This document shows, one piece after another, positions 8,994-17,612 of a stretch of DNA of 64,000 nt (the first letter of the stretch is position 1; every line of letters starts with the position of its first letter). This stretch comes from Streptomyces sp. Q6 (GTDB lineage: Bacteria; Actinomycetota; Actinomycetes; Streptomycetales; Streptomycetaceae): NCBI RefSeq assembly GCF_036967205.1, contig NZ_CP146022.1, positions 4,774,001 to 4,838,000 of the forward strand. The letters are read 5' to 3'. The notes under the pieces were generated by a model, which was not told the origin of the DNA, ran no database searches, and saw only the letters and a list, made by a program, of their open reading frames with translations. A program made the translations under genes and the position numbers.

Positions 8994-9521
8994 ATGAACG
9001 GCTCAATGAACGTCACGGAAAAGAAGCACTTCACGATCCTGCTCTCCTCCACAAGGCGCGGCGCCCGCCTGGCCCGGCTGCTCGCGGAGCGGCAGCTCGC
9101 CGAGTGGAAGAGGCAGTCGCCCGAGGCGGAACACGTCGTCGCCGAGCTCGCGGCGAACGCGGTGCGGCACGGCCGGGTGCCGGGCCGGGACTTCCGGCTG
9201 ACGCTCACCCTGGACGCGGCGCGCACGCTGCGTATCGAGGTCGCCGACGCGCGACCGGACCGGGTGCCGCGTCGTCGGCAGCCGGACGACGAGGGCGGCC
9301 GGGGCCTGCTGATCGTCGCGTCGTACGCGGACCGCTGGGGCGTGACCAGCGGTGATACGGCGGCGCCCCACAAGACGGTCTGGGCCGAACTCGACGCACC
9401 GGAAGCCGGGTCGCGGACATTCGGTCATGCGGCGCCGCCGGTGCCGCACGAGGACCGAACCGCCCGCCCCGGAGGTCACCGTGAGTGTGGGACTACCGCA
9501 CGAGCGCCGAGGACGTCTTGA
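8994..9521 (+). CDS. ATP-binding protein, anti-sigma-factor kinase-like (HATPase_c_2)
   Basis: A 175-residue GHKL ATPase of the RsbW/SpoIIAB-like type common in Streptomyces. The N box is ELAANAVRHG near residue 50, a G1-like VADARPD follows, and the G2 motif is GGRGLLIV. The C-terminal 40 residues are Pro/Arg-rich and probably unstructured. Start ATG 8994 (a second ATG lies at 9006). Such proteins phosphorylate anti-anti-sigma factors or act in conservon-like signalling; no partner is encoded here. Divergent from the XRE/DUF397 operon. Confidence 0.82.
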   Translation: MNGSMNVTEKKHFTILLSSTRRGARLARLLAERQLAEWKRQSPEAEHVVAELAANAVRHGRVPGRDFRLTLTLDAARTLRIEVADARPDRVPRRRQPDDEGGRGLLIVASYADRWGVTSGDTAAPHKTVWAELDAPEAGSRTFGHAAPPVPHEDRTARPGGHRECGTTARAPRTS

Positions 9522-9534
9522 GGGGGCGGGCCCG

Positions 9535-10647
9535 TCAGACCAGCAACTCGGCCTTCAGCGTGCGCAGTTCGGCCGGGGACAGGCCCAGGGCCCGCTTCTC
9601 GTACGTGCGGAACGAGCTGAACTTCTCGCGCACCTCGTCGAACCCGGAGTTCAGGTACGCGGCGCGGACGTCGAGGAGCGGCTTGTAGACCTTGGCCTGC
9701 GCGGGCGGCATCGAAGCGAGCGCCGCGGCGTTGGCCGCCGCCCGGTAGTCGTTCGAGGCGAGGTAGTCCGCCATCACCGTCTCGCGCGGCACACCGAGCG
9801 CCGTGAGCAGCGCGGCGTTCGCCCAGCCCGTACGGTCCTTGCCCGCCGTGCAGTGGAACAGGACACCGTCGCCGCCGACCGCACCGGCGAAGACCTGCCG
9901 GTAGGCGGCCTGGGCGGTGTCGCCGCTGACCATGAACTTCTCGCCCTCGGTCATCATCGTGACCGCCTCGGACTCGGTCGTCGGCATCGCGGTGAAGGTG
10001 CCGGAGCCGGCCAGCACGTCCGCGACCACGTACGTCGTGCCCGCCGGTACGCGGTCGGGTGCCGCCGCCCGCTCGGACGCCATGCGCAGGTCGTAGTCCG
10101 TGCGGATGCCGAGTCGCCGCAGCTTCGCCAGGTCGGCGTCGGTGAGCCGGTCGAGCGAGTCGGAGCGGTACACCTCACCCATCTTCACCCAGTGCCCGTC
10201 GGTGGTCCGGTAGCCGCCCGCGTCGCGGAAGTTGACGGCGCCGTCGAGCTTCACGAGCCGGTCGGCGAGGTGCAGTCCGCGCCCGTGGTCGGGTACCAGG
10301 TCGAACCACTGCCGGTCGGCGCCCGCCGGGAGCCCGGTGACGGTGACCCTGCCGGCCGATCCGCCGCCCGCGACCGTACGGCCGCCCGCCTCGACGGTCA
10401 CGTGCCGCACGCCCGGCGCCTGCCAGGCGATCTCGTACGTGCCGGGGGTCGCCGTGGCCGTGACCGTGGCCTGCGTGAACGGGATGCGGGCGGGGGCCGC
10501 GCCGCCCGGGTGGGCGGAGGCGGCGGGGGCGGCGAGCGCGACGAGGAGGGCGGCGGCCGAGAGAACGGTGACGCGGGTCGGCAGGTGCTGCCGCGACGTC
10601 AGGGACTTCTGCGACGCCAGGGCCTTCAGAACAGTCAGGGGCTTCAT
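9535..10647 (-). CDS. Exported protein-tyrosine phosphatase
   Basis: Secreted phosphatase of about 370 residues. The ATG at 10647 begins a signal peptide (basic start, then VTVLSAAALLVALAAPAASA). A beta-rich domain of about 100 residues precedes the catalytic domain, which starts at GAVNFRDAGGYRTTDG and contains the P-loop HCTAGKDRTG (CX5R, nucleophilic Cys). The NFRDxGGY motif plus CX5R is typical of the Y_phosphatase3 / lipid-tyrosine phosphatase group (LipA, MptpB-like). Upstream in-frame starts exist to 10752 but would bury the signal peptide. Convergent with the ATPase gene, only 13 bp apart. Confidence 0.85.
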   Translation of the reverse strand: MKPLTVLKALASQKSLTSRQHLPTRVTVLSAAALLVALAAPAASAHPGGAAPARIPFTQATVTATATPGTYEIAWQAPGVRHVTVEAGGRTVAGGGSAGRVTVTGLPAGADRQWFDLVPDHGRGLHLADRLVKLDGAVNFRDAGGYRTTDGHWVKMGEVYRSDSLDRLTDADLAKLRRLGIRTDYDLRMASERAAAPDRVPAGTTYVVADVLAGSGTFTAMPTTESEAVTMMTEGEKFMVSGDTAQAAYRQVFAGAVGGDGVLFHCTAGKDRTGWANAALLTALGVPRETVMADYLASNDYRAAANAAALASMPPAQAKVYKPLLDVRAAYLNSGFDEVREKFSSFRTYEKRALGLSPAELRTLKAELLV

Positions 10648-10993
10648 GGGGCGGATGTTTCGGGGTGCCGGGGAGCGGGGCGCGACGCCGTGGTGAACGG
10701 CGGGCGAAGCGCGGGCGTCCAACTGCCGGGGAGCCGTGGCGGCGGCGTGCACGAGCTGTGCGCCTTTCTTCGCGCGCCCTCACGCATGCCTTCATGGGCG
10801 GCCTCACGCGCGCCCTCGTGTGCGCCTTCGCGAAGTGGGCAAATGTGGGCTCAAGTGACCTCAAGGGCGTCTTTTCGCATACCAGTTGAGTCCGCTTGGG
10901 TCGCTGAAGCGAACGATCCTGGCGGGGCCCCGTCGAATAGAGTGCTGCCGTCGGCCGGTCGTGACAGGACGCGACGTGACGTGAGGGGATCCC
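10648..10993. other. Gene-free divergent intergenic region
   Basis: About 346 bases lie between the divergent phosphatase and ADP-ribosylglycohydrolase genes. They contain a GC-rich segment with loosely repeated GCGCCCTC/GTGCGCC blocks at about 10765-10845 and no convincing gene. Promoters for both flanking genes must be here; I could not identify -10/-35 elements with confidence. Confidence 0.5.
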
Positions 10994-12124
10994 ATGGGTG
11001 CACCGCCCGCCGGCGCTGCCGTGTGGGGCCGCGCCGAACAGCAGGACTTCCGCAGCCGGGTGCGCGGCACCCTGCTCGGATCCGCGCTCGGCGACGCCCT
11101 CGGCGCCCCGCTCACCGGCCTCACGCTCGACGCGATCCGGGAGGCGCACGGCGCCGAAGGACTCACGCAGCTCGTGCCCGCGTACGGGCGCATGGGCGCG
11201 GTGACGGCGGCGACCCAGCTCGCGCTCTTCTCCGTCGACGGCCTCATCCGTGCCCAGGTCCGCAGGGACACCGGCGCCTGGCACCCGCCCACCGACGTGC
11301 ACCGTGCCTATCTGCGCTGGTCCGCGACCCAGCGCGACTGGGGGCCCGACGAGCGGCGCAAGGAGGACGGCTGGCTGGCCCGCGAGGAGTGGCTGTACTC
11401 GCGGCGCGGCGCCTCCCAGGCCTGTCTGCTCGGGCTCGGCAACGACGTGATGGGCACCCTCGACCGCCCCAAGAACCCGGACGCGGCGGGCCCCGAGGCG
11501 GCGACCCGCTCGGCGCCCTTCGGCCTGCTCGTCGGCTGGGAGCCGCAGCTCGTGCTCCAGCTGGCCGTGGAGTGCGCCGTCCACACGCACGGGGCGCCCG
11601 CGGCCTATCTCTCCGCGGGCGCCTACGCCGTGATCGTGCACGCCCTGGCGCGCGGCGACTCGCTGGACGCGGCCGTGCAGCGCGCGATGGTCCTGCTCGC
11701 CGCCCGTCCCGGGCACCCGCCCGTGGTCGACGCGCTCAAGCAGGCGCTGGGCGCCGTACGCCAGGGCATGCCGAGCGCCGCCCGGGTCGGTGAGCTCGTC
11801 GCCCTGGACGAGACGTCGGGGGCCGTGGGGTCCCTGGCCGCCGCTGTGTACTGCGCGCTCGTCGGCGAGGACATCCGGCACGGCCTGGGCCTCGCCGTGC
11901 ACCACGACGGCCCCTCGTCGGACACCGGCGCCCTGTGCGGCGGCCTGCTGGGCGCACTGCACGGCGAGACGGCGCTGCCGCCCGCCTGGGTGGCGGAGCT
12001 GGAGGGCCGCGCGACGATCCTGGAACTCGCCGACGACTTCGCGATGGAGATGACCCAGGGCCCGGCCCTGCACGGCCCCGGCACGGCGGCACCGGGCTGG
12101 CTGGCGCGCTACCCGAGAGCCTGA
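10994..12124 (+). CDS. ADP-ribosylglycohydrolase-family protein, probable pseudoenzyme
   Basis: A 376-residue protein of the ARH/DraG fold, which normally removes ADP-ribose from proteins using two divalent metals. The first motif is kept (GSALGDALGAPLTG near residue 30). The metal-binding DDT of the second motif is replaced by AAT (VTAATQLALFSVDG). In the C-terminal motif, where active bacterial members read GDSDSTG, it reads GPSSDTGALCGGLLGA, losing both Asp ligands from their usual places. Fold and length are intact, so it is more likely a binding or regulatory homologue than a working hydrolase. Single gene followed by strong hairpins. Confidence 0.8.
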   Translation: MGAPPAGAAVWGRAEQQDFRSRVRGTLLGSALGDALGAPLTGLTLDAIREAHGAEGLTQLVPAYGRMGAVTAATQLALFSVDGLIRAQVRRDTGAWHPPTDVHRAYLRWSATQRDWGPDERRKEDGWLAREEWLYSRRGASQACLLGLGNDVMGTLDRPKNPDAAGPEAATRSAPFGLLVGWEPQLVLQLAVECAVHTHGAPAAYLSAGAYAVIVHALARGDSLDAAVQRAMVLLAARPGHPPVVDALKQALGAVRQGMPSAARVGELVALDETSGAVGSLAAAVYCALVGEDIRHGLGLAVHHDGPSSDTGALCGGLLGALHGETALPPAWVAELEGRATILELADDFAMEMTQGPALHGPGTAAPGWLARYPRA

Positions 12125-12137
12125 GAGGCGCCCGCCC

Positions 12138-12215
12138 CTGCCCGTACGAGGACGCGTACGGGCAGGTCTACGGGTATGCGTACGGGCCCGCGGGTGATCG
12201 CTCACCCCCGGGCCC
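12138..12215. terminator. Two strong hairpins between convergent genes
   Basis: The first hairpin has an 11-bp perfect stem, CTGCCCGTACG with CGTACGGGCAG (12138-12165). The second has a 14-bp stem with one mismatch around the loop TCGC (12184-12215, arms GGGCCCGCGGGTGA and TCACCCCCGGGCCC). They lie between the convergent ADP-ribosylglycohydrolase and symporter genes and probably serve as a bidirectional terminator without a U tract, as is common in Streptomyces. Confidence 0.7.
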
Positions 12216-12230
12216 GCTCACGTCACGGCG

Positions 12231-13802
12231 CTACAGCCGCGTCACGTCGTCCGCGGCACCCGCGGGCGCCGGTACCGCCGCCGCGCCGGCCGACCCGGGG
12301 CCGTCGTCGTCGGTGTTGAGGCGCTCGATGATCGCGTCGCGCTCCGGGGTGTCCTCCGGCTTGATGAAGCCGATGACGATGTAGAGCACCAGCGAGACCG
12401 CCAGCGGGATCGACACCTGGTACTGGAGCGGCACTCCGCCCTCGACGTTCCAGTTGATCGGGTAGTTGACCAGCCAGAACGCCAGCAGACCCAGGCCCCA
12501 GCTGGTGAGCGCCGCGGTCGGCCCCGACTTGCGGAACGTGCGCAGCAGACCCAGCATCATCGGGATCGCGATCGGACCCATCAGGCCCGCGACCCACTTG
12601 ATGACGACGGTGATGATGTCCTTGAACGTGGGCGAGTTGACCTGCGTGGCCACCGCCATCGACAGGGCCAGGAAGATCACGGTCGTCAGCCGCGCCGCGA
12701 CCAGCCCGGTACGGGCACCCCAGTTCCGCGCCTTCTCGGAGAGCGCCGGGGCGACGTCACGGGTGAAGACGGCCGCGATGGCGTTGGCGTCGGAGGAGCA
12801 CATGGCCATCGTGTGGGAGAAGAAGCCGACGATGACCAGGCCCAACAGGCCGTGCGGCAGCAGCTGTTCGGTCATCAGGCCGTAGCTGTCCGAGCCGTCC
12901 GGCTTCTGTGCCTGGACCAGGAGCGGCGACATCCACATAGGGAAGAAGAGGACGACCGGCCACACCAGCCACAGGATCGCCGAGAGCCGTGCGGAGCGCT
13001 TGGCCTCGTGCGGGCTCGCCGTGGCCATGTAGCGCTGGGCCTGGTTGAGCATGCCGCCGTTGTACTCGAAGAGCTTGATGAACAGGAACGCGATCAGGAA
13101 GACCGTGCCGTACTGCCCCACGAGCGGTTTGTCGTGGCCCTGCAACTCCGGCCGGCTCCACGCGTCGAGGAAGCCGATGTTCTTGTCGCCGAGCTTCAGC
13201 ACGACGGCGACGAACATCGAGACGCCGGCCAGCAACTGGATGATGAACTGGCCGAGTTCGGTGAGCGCGTCCGCCCACAGGCCGCCGATGGTGCAGTAGA
13301 CGGCGGTGATGGCGCCGGTGATGAGGATGCCCTGGTTGAGGGAGATCCCCGTGAACACCGACAGGAGCGTGGCGATCGCCGCCCACTTCGCGCCCACGTC
13401 GACGATCTTCAGCAGCATTCCGGACCAGGCCAGCGCCTGCTGCGTGCCCAGGTTGTACCGGTTCTTCAGGTACTCGAGGGGAGAGGCCACGTGCAGCCGC
13501 GAACGCAGCCGGTTGATGCGCGGCGCGAAGAGCGTGGAGCCGATGGCGATGCCGAGCGCGATCGGGAAGGACCACGTGACGAAGGACGTCACGCCGTACG
13601 TGTACGCGATGCCGGCGTATCCGGTGAACATCACCGCGCTGTAGCCGGACATGTGGTGCGAGATGCCGGAAAGCCACCAGGGCATCTTGCCGCCGGCCGT
13701 GAAGAAGTCGGAGACGTTGTCCACACGCTTGTGGGACCAGACGCCGATCGCGACCATCACACCGAAGTAGCCGATGAGCACGGCCCAGTCGAGACTGTTC
13801 AT
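12231..13802 (-). CDS. Sodium/solute symporter (SSS family)
   Basis: Membrane transporter of 523 residues with about 13 hydrophobic helices, coupling Na+ entry to uptake of a small solute, probably a sugar. The start MNSLDWAVLIGYFGVMVAIG opens helix 1; the SSS-like segment FFTAGGKMPWWLSGISHHMS follows near residue 40. The ATG at 13802 has GGAGGGG 6 nt upstream. The C-terminus (TPERDAIIERLNTDDDG) is hydrophilic. Similarity to the SglT-like branch suggests a sugar, but the substrate is not determined. No neighbouring catabolic genes share its operon. Confidence 0.88.
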   Translation of the reverse strand: MNSLDWAVLIGYFGVMVAIGVWSHKRVDNVSDFFTAGGKMPWWLSGISHHMSGYSAVMFTGYAGIAYTYGVTSFVTWSFPIALGIAIGSTLFAPRINRLRSRLHVASPLEYLKNRYNLGTQQALAWSGMLLKIVDVGAKWAAIATLLSVFTGISLNQGILITGAITAVYCTIGGLWADALTELGQFIIQLLAGVSMFVAVVLKLGDKNIGFLDAWSRPELQGHDKPLVGQYGTVFLIAFLFIKLFEYNGGMLNQAQRYMATASPHEAKRSARLSAILWLVWPVVLFFPMWMSPLLVQAQKPDGSDSYGLMTEQLLPHGLLGLVIVGFFSHTMAMCSSDANAIAAVFTRDVAPALSEKARNWGARTGLVAARLTTVIFLALSMAVATQVNSPTFKDIITVVIKWVAGLMGPIAIPMMLGLLRTFRKSGPTAALTSWGLGLLAFWLVNYPINWNVEGGVPLQYQVSIPLAVSLVLYIVIGFIKPEDTPERDAIIERLNTDDDGPGSAGAAAVPAPAGAADDVTRL

Positions 13803-14035
13803 GTGCCCCCTCCAGGGGTCCGCCTTGTGAACGTTGCGGCTCTTCGTCAGTACGTCCGTTCCAGCGGGCGCCCCCGTGCGGGAGTGGGGACTTCGGGGAT
13901 TGAACCGCCTGTTCGGCCGGTCGGTCAAGGGCATCGACGGTCACGGATGTGAACCGAGATCAGCAAGCCGAACGATTTTGCATTTTCGTGACCAGGCGGG
14001 GAGTTGTCGTGAACGTGACGTCGGCCACACGATGA

Positions 14036-14110
14036 GCGGGCACTTCGTCAGTGCCCGCAGGTGGCCGCAGATACGGATACGACCGCACGGGATGCGGGTC
14101 CCGTGCGGTC
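14036..14110 (-). terminator. Tandem hairpins after the SDR gene; rest of the 340-bp gap has no gene
   Basis: In the gap 13803-14142 there is an 8-bp hairpin (GCGGGCAC/GTGCCCGC, 14036-14058) and a 12-bp perfect stem (GACCGCACGGGA/TCCCGTGCGGTC, 14081-14110). The second is placed to terminate the leftward SDR transcript 33 bp past its stop. The remainder of the gap probably holds the symporter promoter; no gene is seen. Confidence 0.65.
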
Positions 14111-14142
14111 GCGTAGTGAGAGCAGTGAAGGGGGTGGTGCGC

Positions 14143-14937
14143 TCAGCGCATCAACTCACCCGCGTTCACCAGGAGTTGCTGGCCGGTGATGGCGCGGGAG
14201 CGGTCCGAGGCGAAGAAGACCGCCGCGTCCGCCACGTCGCCGTCGGTGGCGAGCTCCGGCAGGGCCATCCGCTCGGTCAGCCGGGCGAGCACCTCCTCCT
14301 CCGACGCGCCCTCGGTGTGCGCCGTGAACTGGACGTACGCCTGCACCGGCGGGCCCCACATCCAGCCCGGCAGCACCGTGTTCACGCGGATCCGGTACGG
14401 CCCCAACTCCCGCGCCAGGGAGTACATCGCGCTGGTCAGCGCGCCCTTCGACGCCGCGTACGCCGCCTGTCGGACCTGGGTCGGCGCGGCCACGGCCGAC
14501 TGGGTGCCGATGATGACGACCGAGCCGCCGCGTTCCTTGAGGGCGGGCAGGCAGGCCCGTGTCATCCGCAGGGTGCCGAGCAGGTTGACGTCGATCACCT
14601 CGCGCCAGGTGTCGAGGTCGGCGTCCTCCAGGCCGCCGAAGTAGCTGTCCCAGGCGGCGACATGGACCACCGCGTCGACCCCGCCGAACCGCTCGCGCGC
14701 CAGCGCCACCAGTGCCTCGCACTGCGTCTCGTCGCCGATGTCGGTGGAGCGGTACGCGGTCCGGGTGCCGGCCGGGTCCAACTCGGCCGCGGATTTGGCC
14801 AGGTTGGCCTCCGTGCGCGCGCCGAGCACCGCGTTGCCCCCGTCGCGCACCACGGCCGCCGCGACCTGGTGGCCGAGCCCGGCGCCGACACCGGAGACGA
14901 TCACGGTTTTCCCGGCGAGCGGTGCGTCCTGCGCCAT
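14143..14937 (-). CDS. Short-chain dehydrogenase/reductase
   Basis: NAD(P)-dependent oxidoreductase of 264 residues. The Rossmann glycine motif is SGVGAGLG near residue 14; the active-site pair is YAASK with an upstream Ser (IGTQSAVAAPTQVRQAAYAAS). The C-terminus reads ITGQQLLVNAGELM, close to the usual SDR ending. The ATG at 14937 has GGGAGG 7 nt upstream; an upstream start at 14961 lacks one. It is divergent from the alpha-beta-barrel gene across a 17-bp palindrome, suggesting both belong to one small catabolic regulon, possibly for a steroid-like or aromatic compound; that last point is a guess. Confidence 0.88.
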   Translation of the reverse strand: MAQDAPLAGKTVIVSGVGAGLGHQVAAAVVRDGGNAVLGARTEANLAKSAAELDPAGTRTAYRSTDIGDETQCEALVALARERFGGVDAVVHVAAWDSYFGGLEDADLDTWREVIDVNLLGTLRMTRACLPALKERGGSVVIIGTQSAVAAPTQVRQAAYAASKGALTSAMYSLARELGPYRIRVNTVLPGWMWGPPVQAYVQFTAHTEGASEEEVLARLTERMALPELATDGDVADAAVFFASDRSRAITGQQLLVNAGELMR

Positions 14938-14964
14938 TGGGTGCCTCCCGACTCTGGCCATCTA

Positions 14965-14981
14965 TCTGACGGGGCGTCAGA
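14965..14981. promoter_or_regulatory. 17-bp perfect palindrome, TetR-type operator candidate
   Basis: TCTGACGGGGCGTCAGA (6-bp arms, 5-bp centre) lies 28 bp before the SDR start and about 40 bp before the divergent gene. Symmetry, size and position suit a TetR-family repressor site controlling both genes. No TetR gene is in the window. Confidence 0.6.
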
Positions 14982-15020
14982 GTATGGGCGTCGGACGGAG
15001 GTTGGAAGGGGATGAGCGGC

Positions 15021-15866
15021 ATGGAAACAGGTGACACGCACAGCGGGACGTACGCGGAACTCGCGGCCGTCGGACCGTACGGGGTGCGCCCCGGGCACGC
15101 CCTGATCACCATGGTCGAACCGCACCCGGGCCACGAGTACGCGTACAACCGCTGGTACGAGGACGACCACTACTACGCGGGTGCCATGGCCATGCCCTGG
15201 ATGTACGCGGGACGCCGCTGGGTCGCCACCCGCGACCTCCAACTCCTGCGCTACCCGGAGAAGTCGGCGGTCGCCGAGCCGGTCACCGCGGGCTGCTACC
15301 TCTCCACGTACTGGGTCACCGAGGGCCGCTACGACGAGCACATGAAGTGGACCGTCGGGATCAACAAGCGGCTCAACCGGGACGGCCGGGTCTACCAGGA
15401 CCGTACGCACGTCTTCACCGCGTTCCAGGACCACGAGGCGACGGTCTACCGGGACGGGGCCGCCGGCCCGCGCGACTACCACGCGCTCGACCACCCGTAC
15501 GCCGGGCTGGTGCTGGAGGTCGTCGACGTGGAGCGGGCCGAGCAGCGGGCGGCGGTGCTGGAGTGGCTGCGCTCGCGCCATCTGCCGAAGGTGCTCGCCG
15601 GGTCACCGGCCGCGCTGGTCACGATCTTCCGGCCGACGCCGCTGCCGGGCGACCGGATGACGTACGTGAAGCAGGTCGAGGGCGTCGACACCCGGCTGAC
15701 GCTGCTGTGGTTCCTGGAGGCGGATCCGCGCGACTGCTGGCAGGAACACTTCGCCGGGCTGGGGGAGCAGCTGGCGGGGGCCGGGCTCGGGGCGCGGGTG
15801 GAGCTGATGGCGCCGTTCGTCCCGACGGTGCCGGGAACGGACCGCTATGTGGATCAGCTCCGCTGA
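15021..15866 (+). CDS. Conserved protein with dimeric alpha-beta-barrel character
   Basis: A 281-residue protein not assigned to a named enzyme. It begins with TYAELAAVGPYGVRPGHALI and has two similar halves (HEYAYNRWYEDDHYYAGAM; later TLLWFLEADPRDCWQEHFAG). Paired segments of this sort suggest tandem ferredoxin-like/EthD-like folds. It ends in APFVPTVPGTDRYVDQL. ATG 15021 is preferred because GGAAGGGG lies about 9 nt upstream; ATG 15012 would leave no spacing. It is divergent from the SDR gene across a shared palindrome, so the two probably act on the same compound. Confidence 0.6.
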   Translation: METGDTHSGTYAELAAVGPYGVRPGHALITMVEPHPGHEYAYNRWYEDDHYYAGAMAMPWMYAGRRWVATRDLQLLRYPEKSAVAEPVTAGCYLSTYWVTEGRYDEHMKWTVGINKRLNRDGRVYQDRTHVFTAFQDHEATVYRDGAAGPRDYHALDHPYAGLVLEVVDVERAEQRAAVLEWLRSRHLPKVLAGSPAALVTIFRPTPLPGDRMTYVKQVEGVDTRLTLLWFLEADPRDCWQEHFAGLGEQLAGAGLGARVELMAPFVPTVPGTDRYVDQLR

Positions 15867-15976
15867 ATTCATGATCCGGAAAGGGCCGAGCCCCCTCGGC
15901 CAGGACGGCGGGCTAGTCGAGAGGGCTCCTACGTGGTGCTCTGTGTTGCATATGTGGTTGTTGTGCCGTTCTCAGA

Positions 15977-16177
15977 TCAGAAGGAACCCGTGCTCACCTC
16001 GTGCACGAACGCATTCCACGTGTCGGGGGTGAAGTCGATCGAGGGGCCTTCCGTGACCTTCGAGTCCCGGACCGCGATCGCCTGAAGGACAGGCGACTTG
16101 ACCTCCACGCAGGCGCCGTTGCCCGTGGAATAGGAGGACTTGGTCCAGGAATCCGTAACGCCCTGGTGAATTGCCAT
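15977..16177 (-). CDS. DUF397 protein
   Basis: A 66-residue DUF397 protein with the complete family pattern: DSWTKSSYSTGNGACVEVK, then AVRDSKVTEGPSIDFTPDTW, then NAFVHEV. GGAGC lies upstream of the ATG at 16177. It follows the second XRE/DUF5753 gene (16438-17295) on the same strand after a 260-bp gap, so it is probably its partner even though the two are not overlapping as in the 8-kb pair. Confidence 0.85.
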   Translation of the reverse strand: MAIHQGVTDSWTKSSYSTGNGACVEVKSPVLQAIAVRDSKVTEGPSIDFTPDTWNAFVHEVSTGSF

Positions 16178-16216
16178 GTTTGCTCCGGTCTAGCCAGTTG
16201 TCGAATTGCATCCCGC

Positions 16217-16330
16217 TCAGAGGATCAGAGCGGTTCGCGCCAACGATGTTGTCTTGATGGCGTGATCGACGCTACTCGCCAACTCGGGTGTATGAAGCGG
16301 CCATTCACCCAACCGGATGGCATATTCCAT
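16217..16330 (-). CDS. Possible 37-residue ORF between XRE and DUF397 genes
   Basis: A short open frame beginning MEYAIRLGEWPLHTPELA, with GGAAG 6 nt before the ATG. It sits between the XRE and DUF397 genes in the same direction. I recognise no family. It may be a real small protein or chance; codon use is not strongly GC-biased at third positions, which lowers confidence. Confidence 0.3.
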   Translation of the reverse strand: MEYAIRLGEWPLHTPELASSVDHAIKTTSLARTALIL

Positions 16331-16437
16331 GGGGGTCTTCCATTTTTCCGAGGCGAAGGTGTACCGTGCGGCGCCTTTGCCTCGGAGGCACGATGAAAGC
16401 GCGGAATCCGGCCTTCCGGAGATCGTTCCTCCGGACG

Positions 16438-17295
16438 TCAGCGGGCGTGTTCCTTGGCGATCTCCGAGATGAACTGTCGGGATTGCTCCACATTCAGCGC
16501 TTGTGCCCGCAGATGCTCGTACATGACGCTGTACTTCTGCACATCGTTGGCCTTCTCCAGGTAGAGATCGCTGGTGACGCCCTCGATGTAGACCACGCTG
16601 GAATCCGCCGCGTCGGGGAACTCCAGGATCGCGTACTGCCCGTTGAGCCCGGGGTGCGCCCCCATCTCGAACGGGATCACCTGCACCGTCACGTGCGGCA
16701 GTTGGGACTGCTCGACGAGGTGCTCCAGCTGCTCGCGCATCACGTGCTTGCCGCCGACACCGCGGCGCAGCGCCGCCTCGTCGAGCACCGTCCACAGGCG
16801 CAGCGGGTTGTCGGGCGCCTGGATGCGCTCCTGGCGGCGCATCCGCACCTGGACGCGCTTCTCGATGTCCTGCGCCGTCGTCTCCGGAAGCGCGCCGTTG
16901 ATGAGCGCCTCCGCGTAGCCGCGGGTCTGGAGCAGGCCGGGCACCACCTGCGGGTCGTAGACGCGCAGCGACGCCGCGTCGGTCTCCAGGCCGATGTAGA
17001 CGCTGTACGGGATGTCGCCGAAGGAGTGCCACCAGCCCTGCTGGCGCGAGTCCTTGGCCATCTGCATCAGCGAGTCGACGATCCGGTGGTCCTCGACCTC
17101 GTAGACCCCGCACAGGTCACGGACGTCGCGCTGGCTGATGCTGCGCCGCCCGTTCTCCAGGCGGCTGATCTTCGACTGCGACACCAGCAGGCGCTCGGCG
17201 ACCTCCTCGGCGGTCATGCCCTTGAGCTCGCGGAGCCTGCGCAGCTCCTGGCCCAACCGGCGTCGCCTGACAGTGGGATTGACGTTGGACGCCAC
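16438..17295 (-). CDS. XRE-family regulator with DUF5753 domain
   Basis: A 285-residue helix-turn-helix regulator. HTH at about residues 12-65 (LRRLRELKGMTAEEVAERLL, VSQSKISRLENGRRSISQRD). The DUF5753 region follows, with YDPQVVPGLLQTRGYAEALI, VLDEAALRRGVGG, VTVQVIPFEMGAHPG and VVYIEGVTSDLYLE. The GTG at 17295 has GGAGGTG about 9 nt upstream. An 18-bp palindrome at 17359-17376 lies just upstream and may be its operator. It is paired with the DUF397 gene at 15977-16177. Confidence 0.88.
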   Translation of the reverse strand: MASNVNPTVRRRRLGQELRRLRELKGMTAEEVAERLLVSQSKISRLENGRRSISQRDVRDLCGVYEVEDHRIVDSLMQMAKDSRQQGWWHSFGDIPYSVYIGLETDAASLRVYDPQVVPGLLQTRGYAEALINGALPETTAQDIEKRVQVRMRRQERIQAPDNPLRLWTVLDEAALRRGVGGKHVMREQLEHLVEQSQLPHVTVQVIPFEMGAHPGLNGQYAILEFPDAADSSVVYIEGVTSDLYLEKANDVQKYSVMYEHLRAQALNVEQSRQFISEIAKEHAR

Positions 17296-17358
17296 GGGAC
17301 GTGCACCTCCGGCTGCGTGCATTTTCTTGTTCTGCGTACGGGTCTGCCTACGTTGTGT

Positions 17359-17376
17359 ATCTGCTGCTCAGCAGAT
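17359..17376. promoter_or_regulatory. 18-bp perfect palindrome upstream of the XRE gene
   Basis: ATCTGCTGCTCAGCAGAT (8-bp arms, 2-bp centre) lies 64 bp upstream of the XRE start. It is the only clear symmetric element in the 317-bp gap 17296-17612, which otherwise shows no gene. A self-binding operator for the XRE protein is the simplest reading. Confidence 0.5.
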
Positions 17377-17612
17377 TGCCACCCTGGTGCGTCCGGCGCT
17401 GGCAAACAGCGGATATCCATGGCGTACGCAGCGCGAACGCGACCGCGCGGGGCGATGGCCGGGGCACCGTCCTGAGGTGCGGACGTCCGGTCATCGCCCC
17501 GCGCGGTACTGCGGCTCCCGAACCGGGTCTGTGGGGACTGCGGTGCGGCGCTGTTGCGGGTGTTGTGCGTGTGGTGCGTGTCGTGCCTGGTGTTACGGGT
17601 GCTGCTGCCCGC

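Noticed and set aside
14143-15866. Start of a secondary-metabolite gene cluster
   Set aside because: Only an SDR gene and one barrel-like protein are present; no core synthase is within reach.
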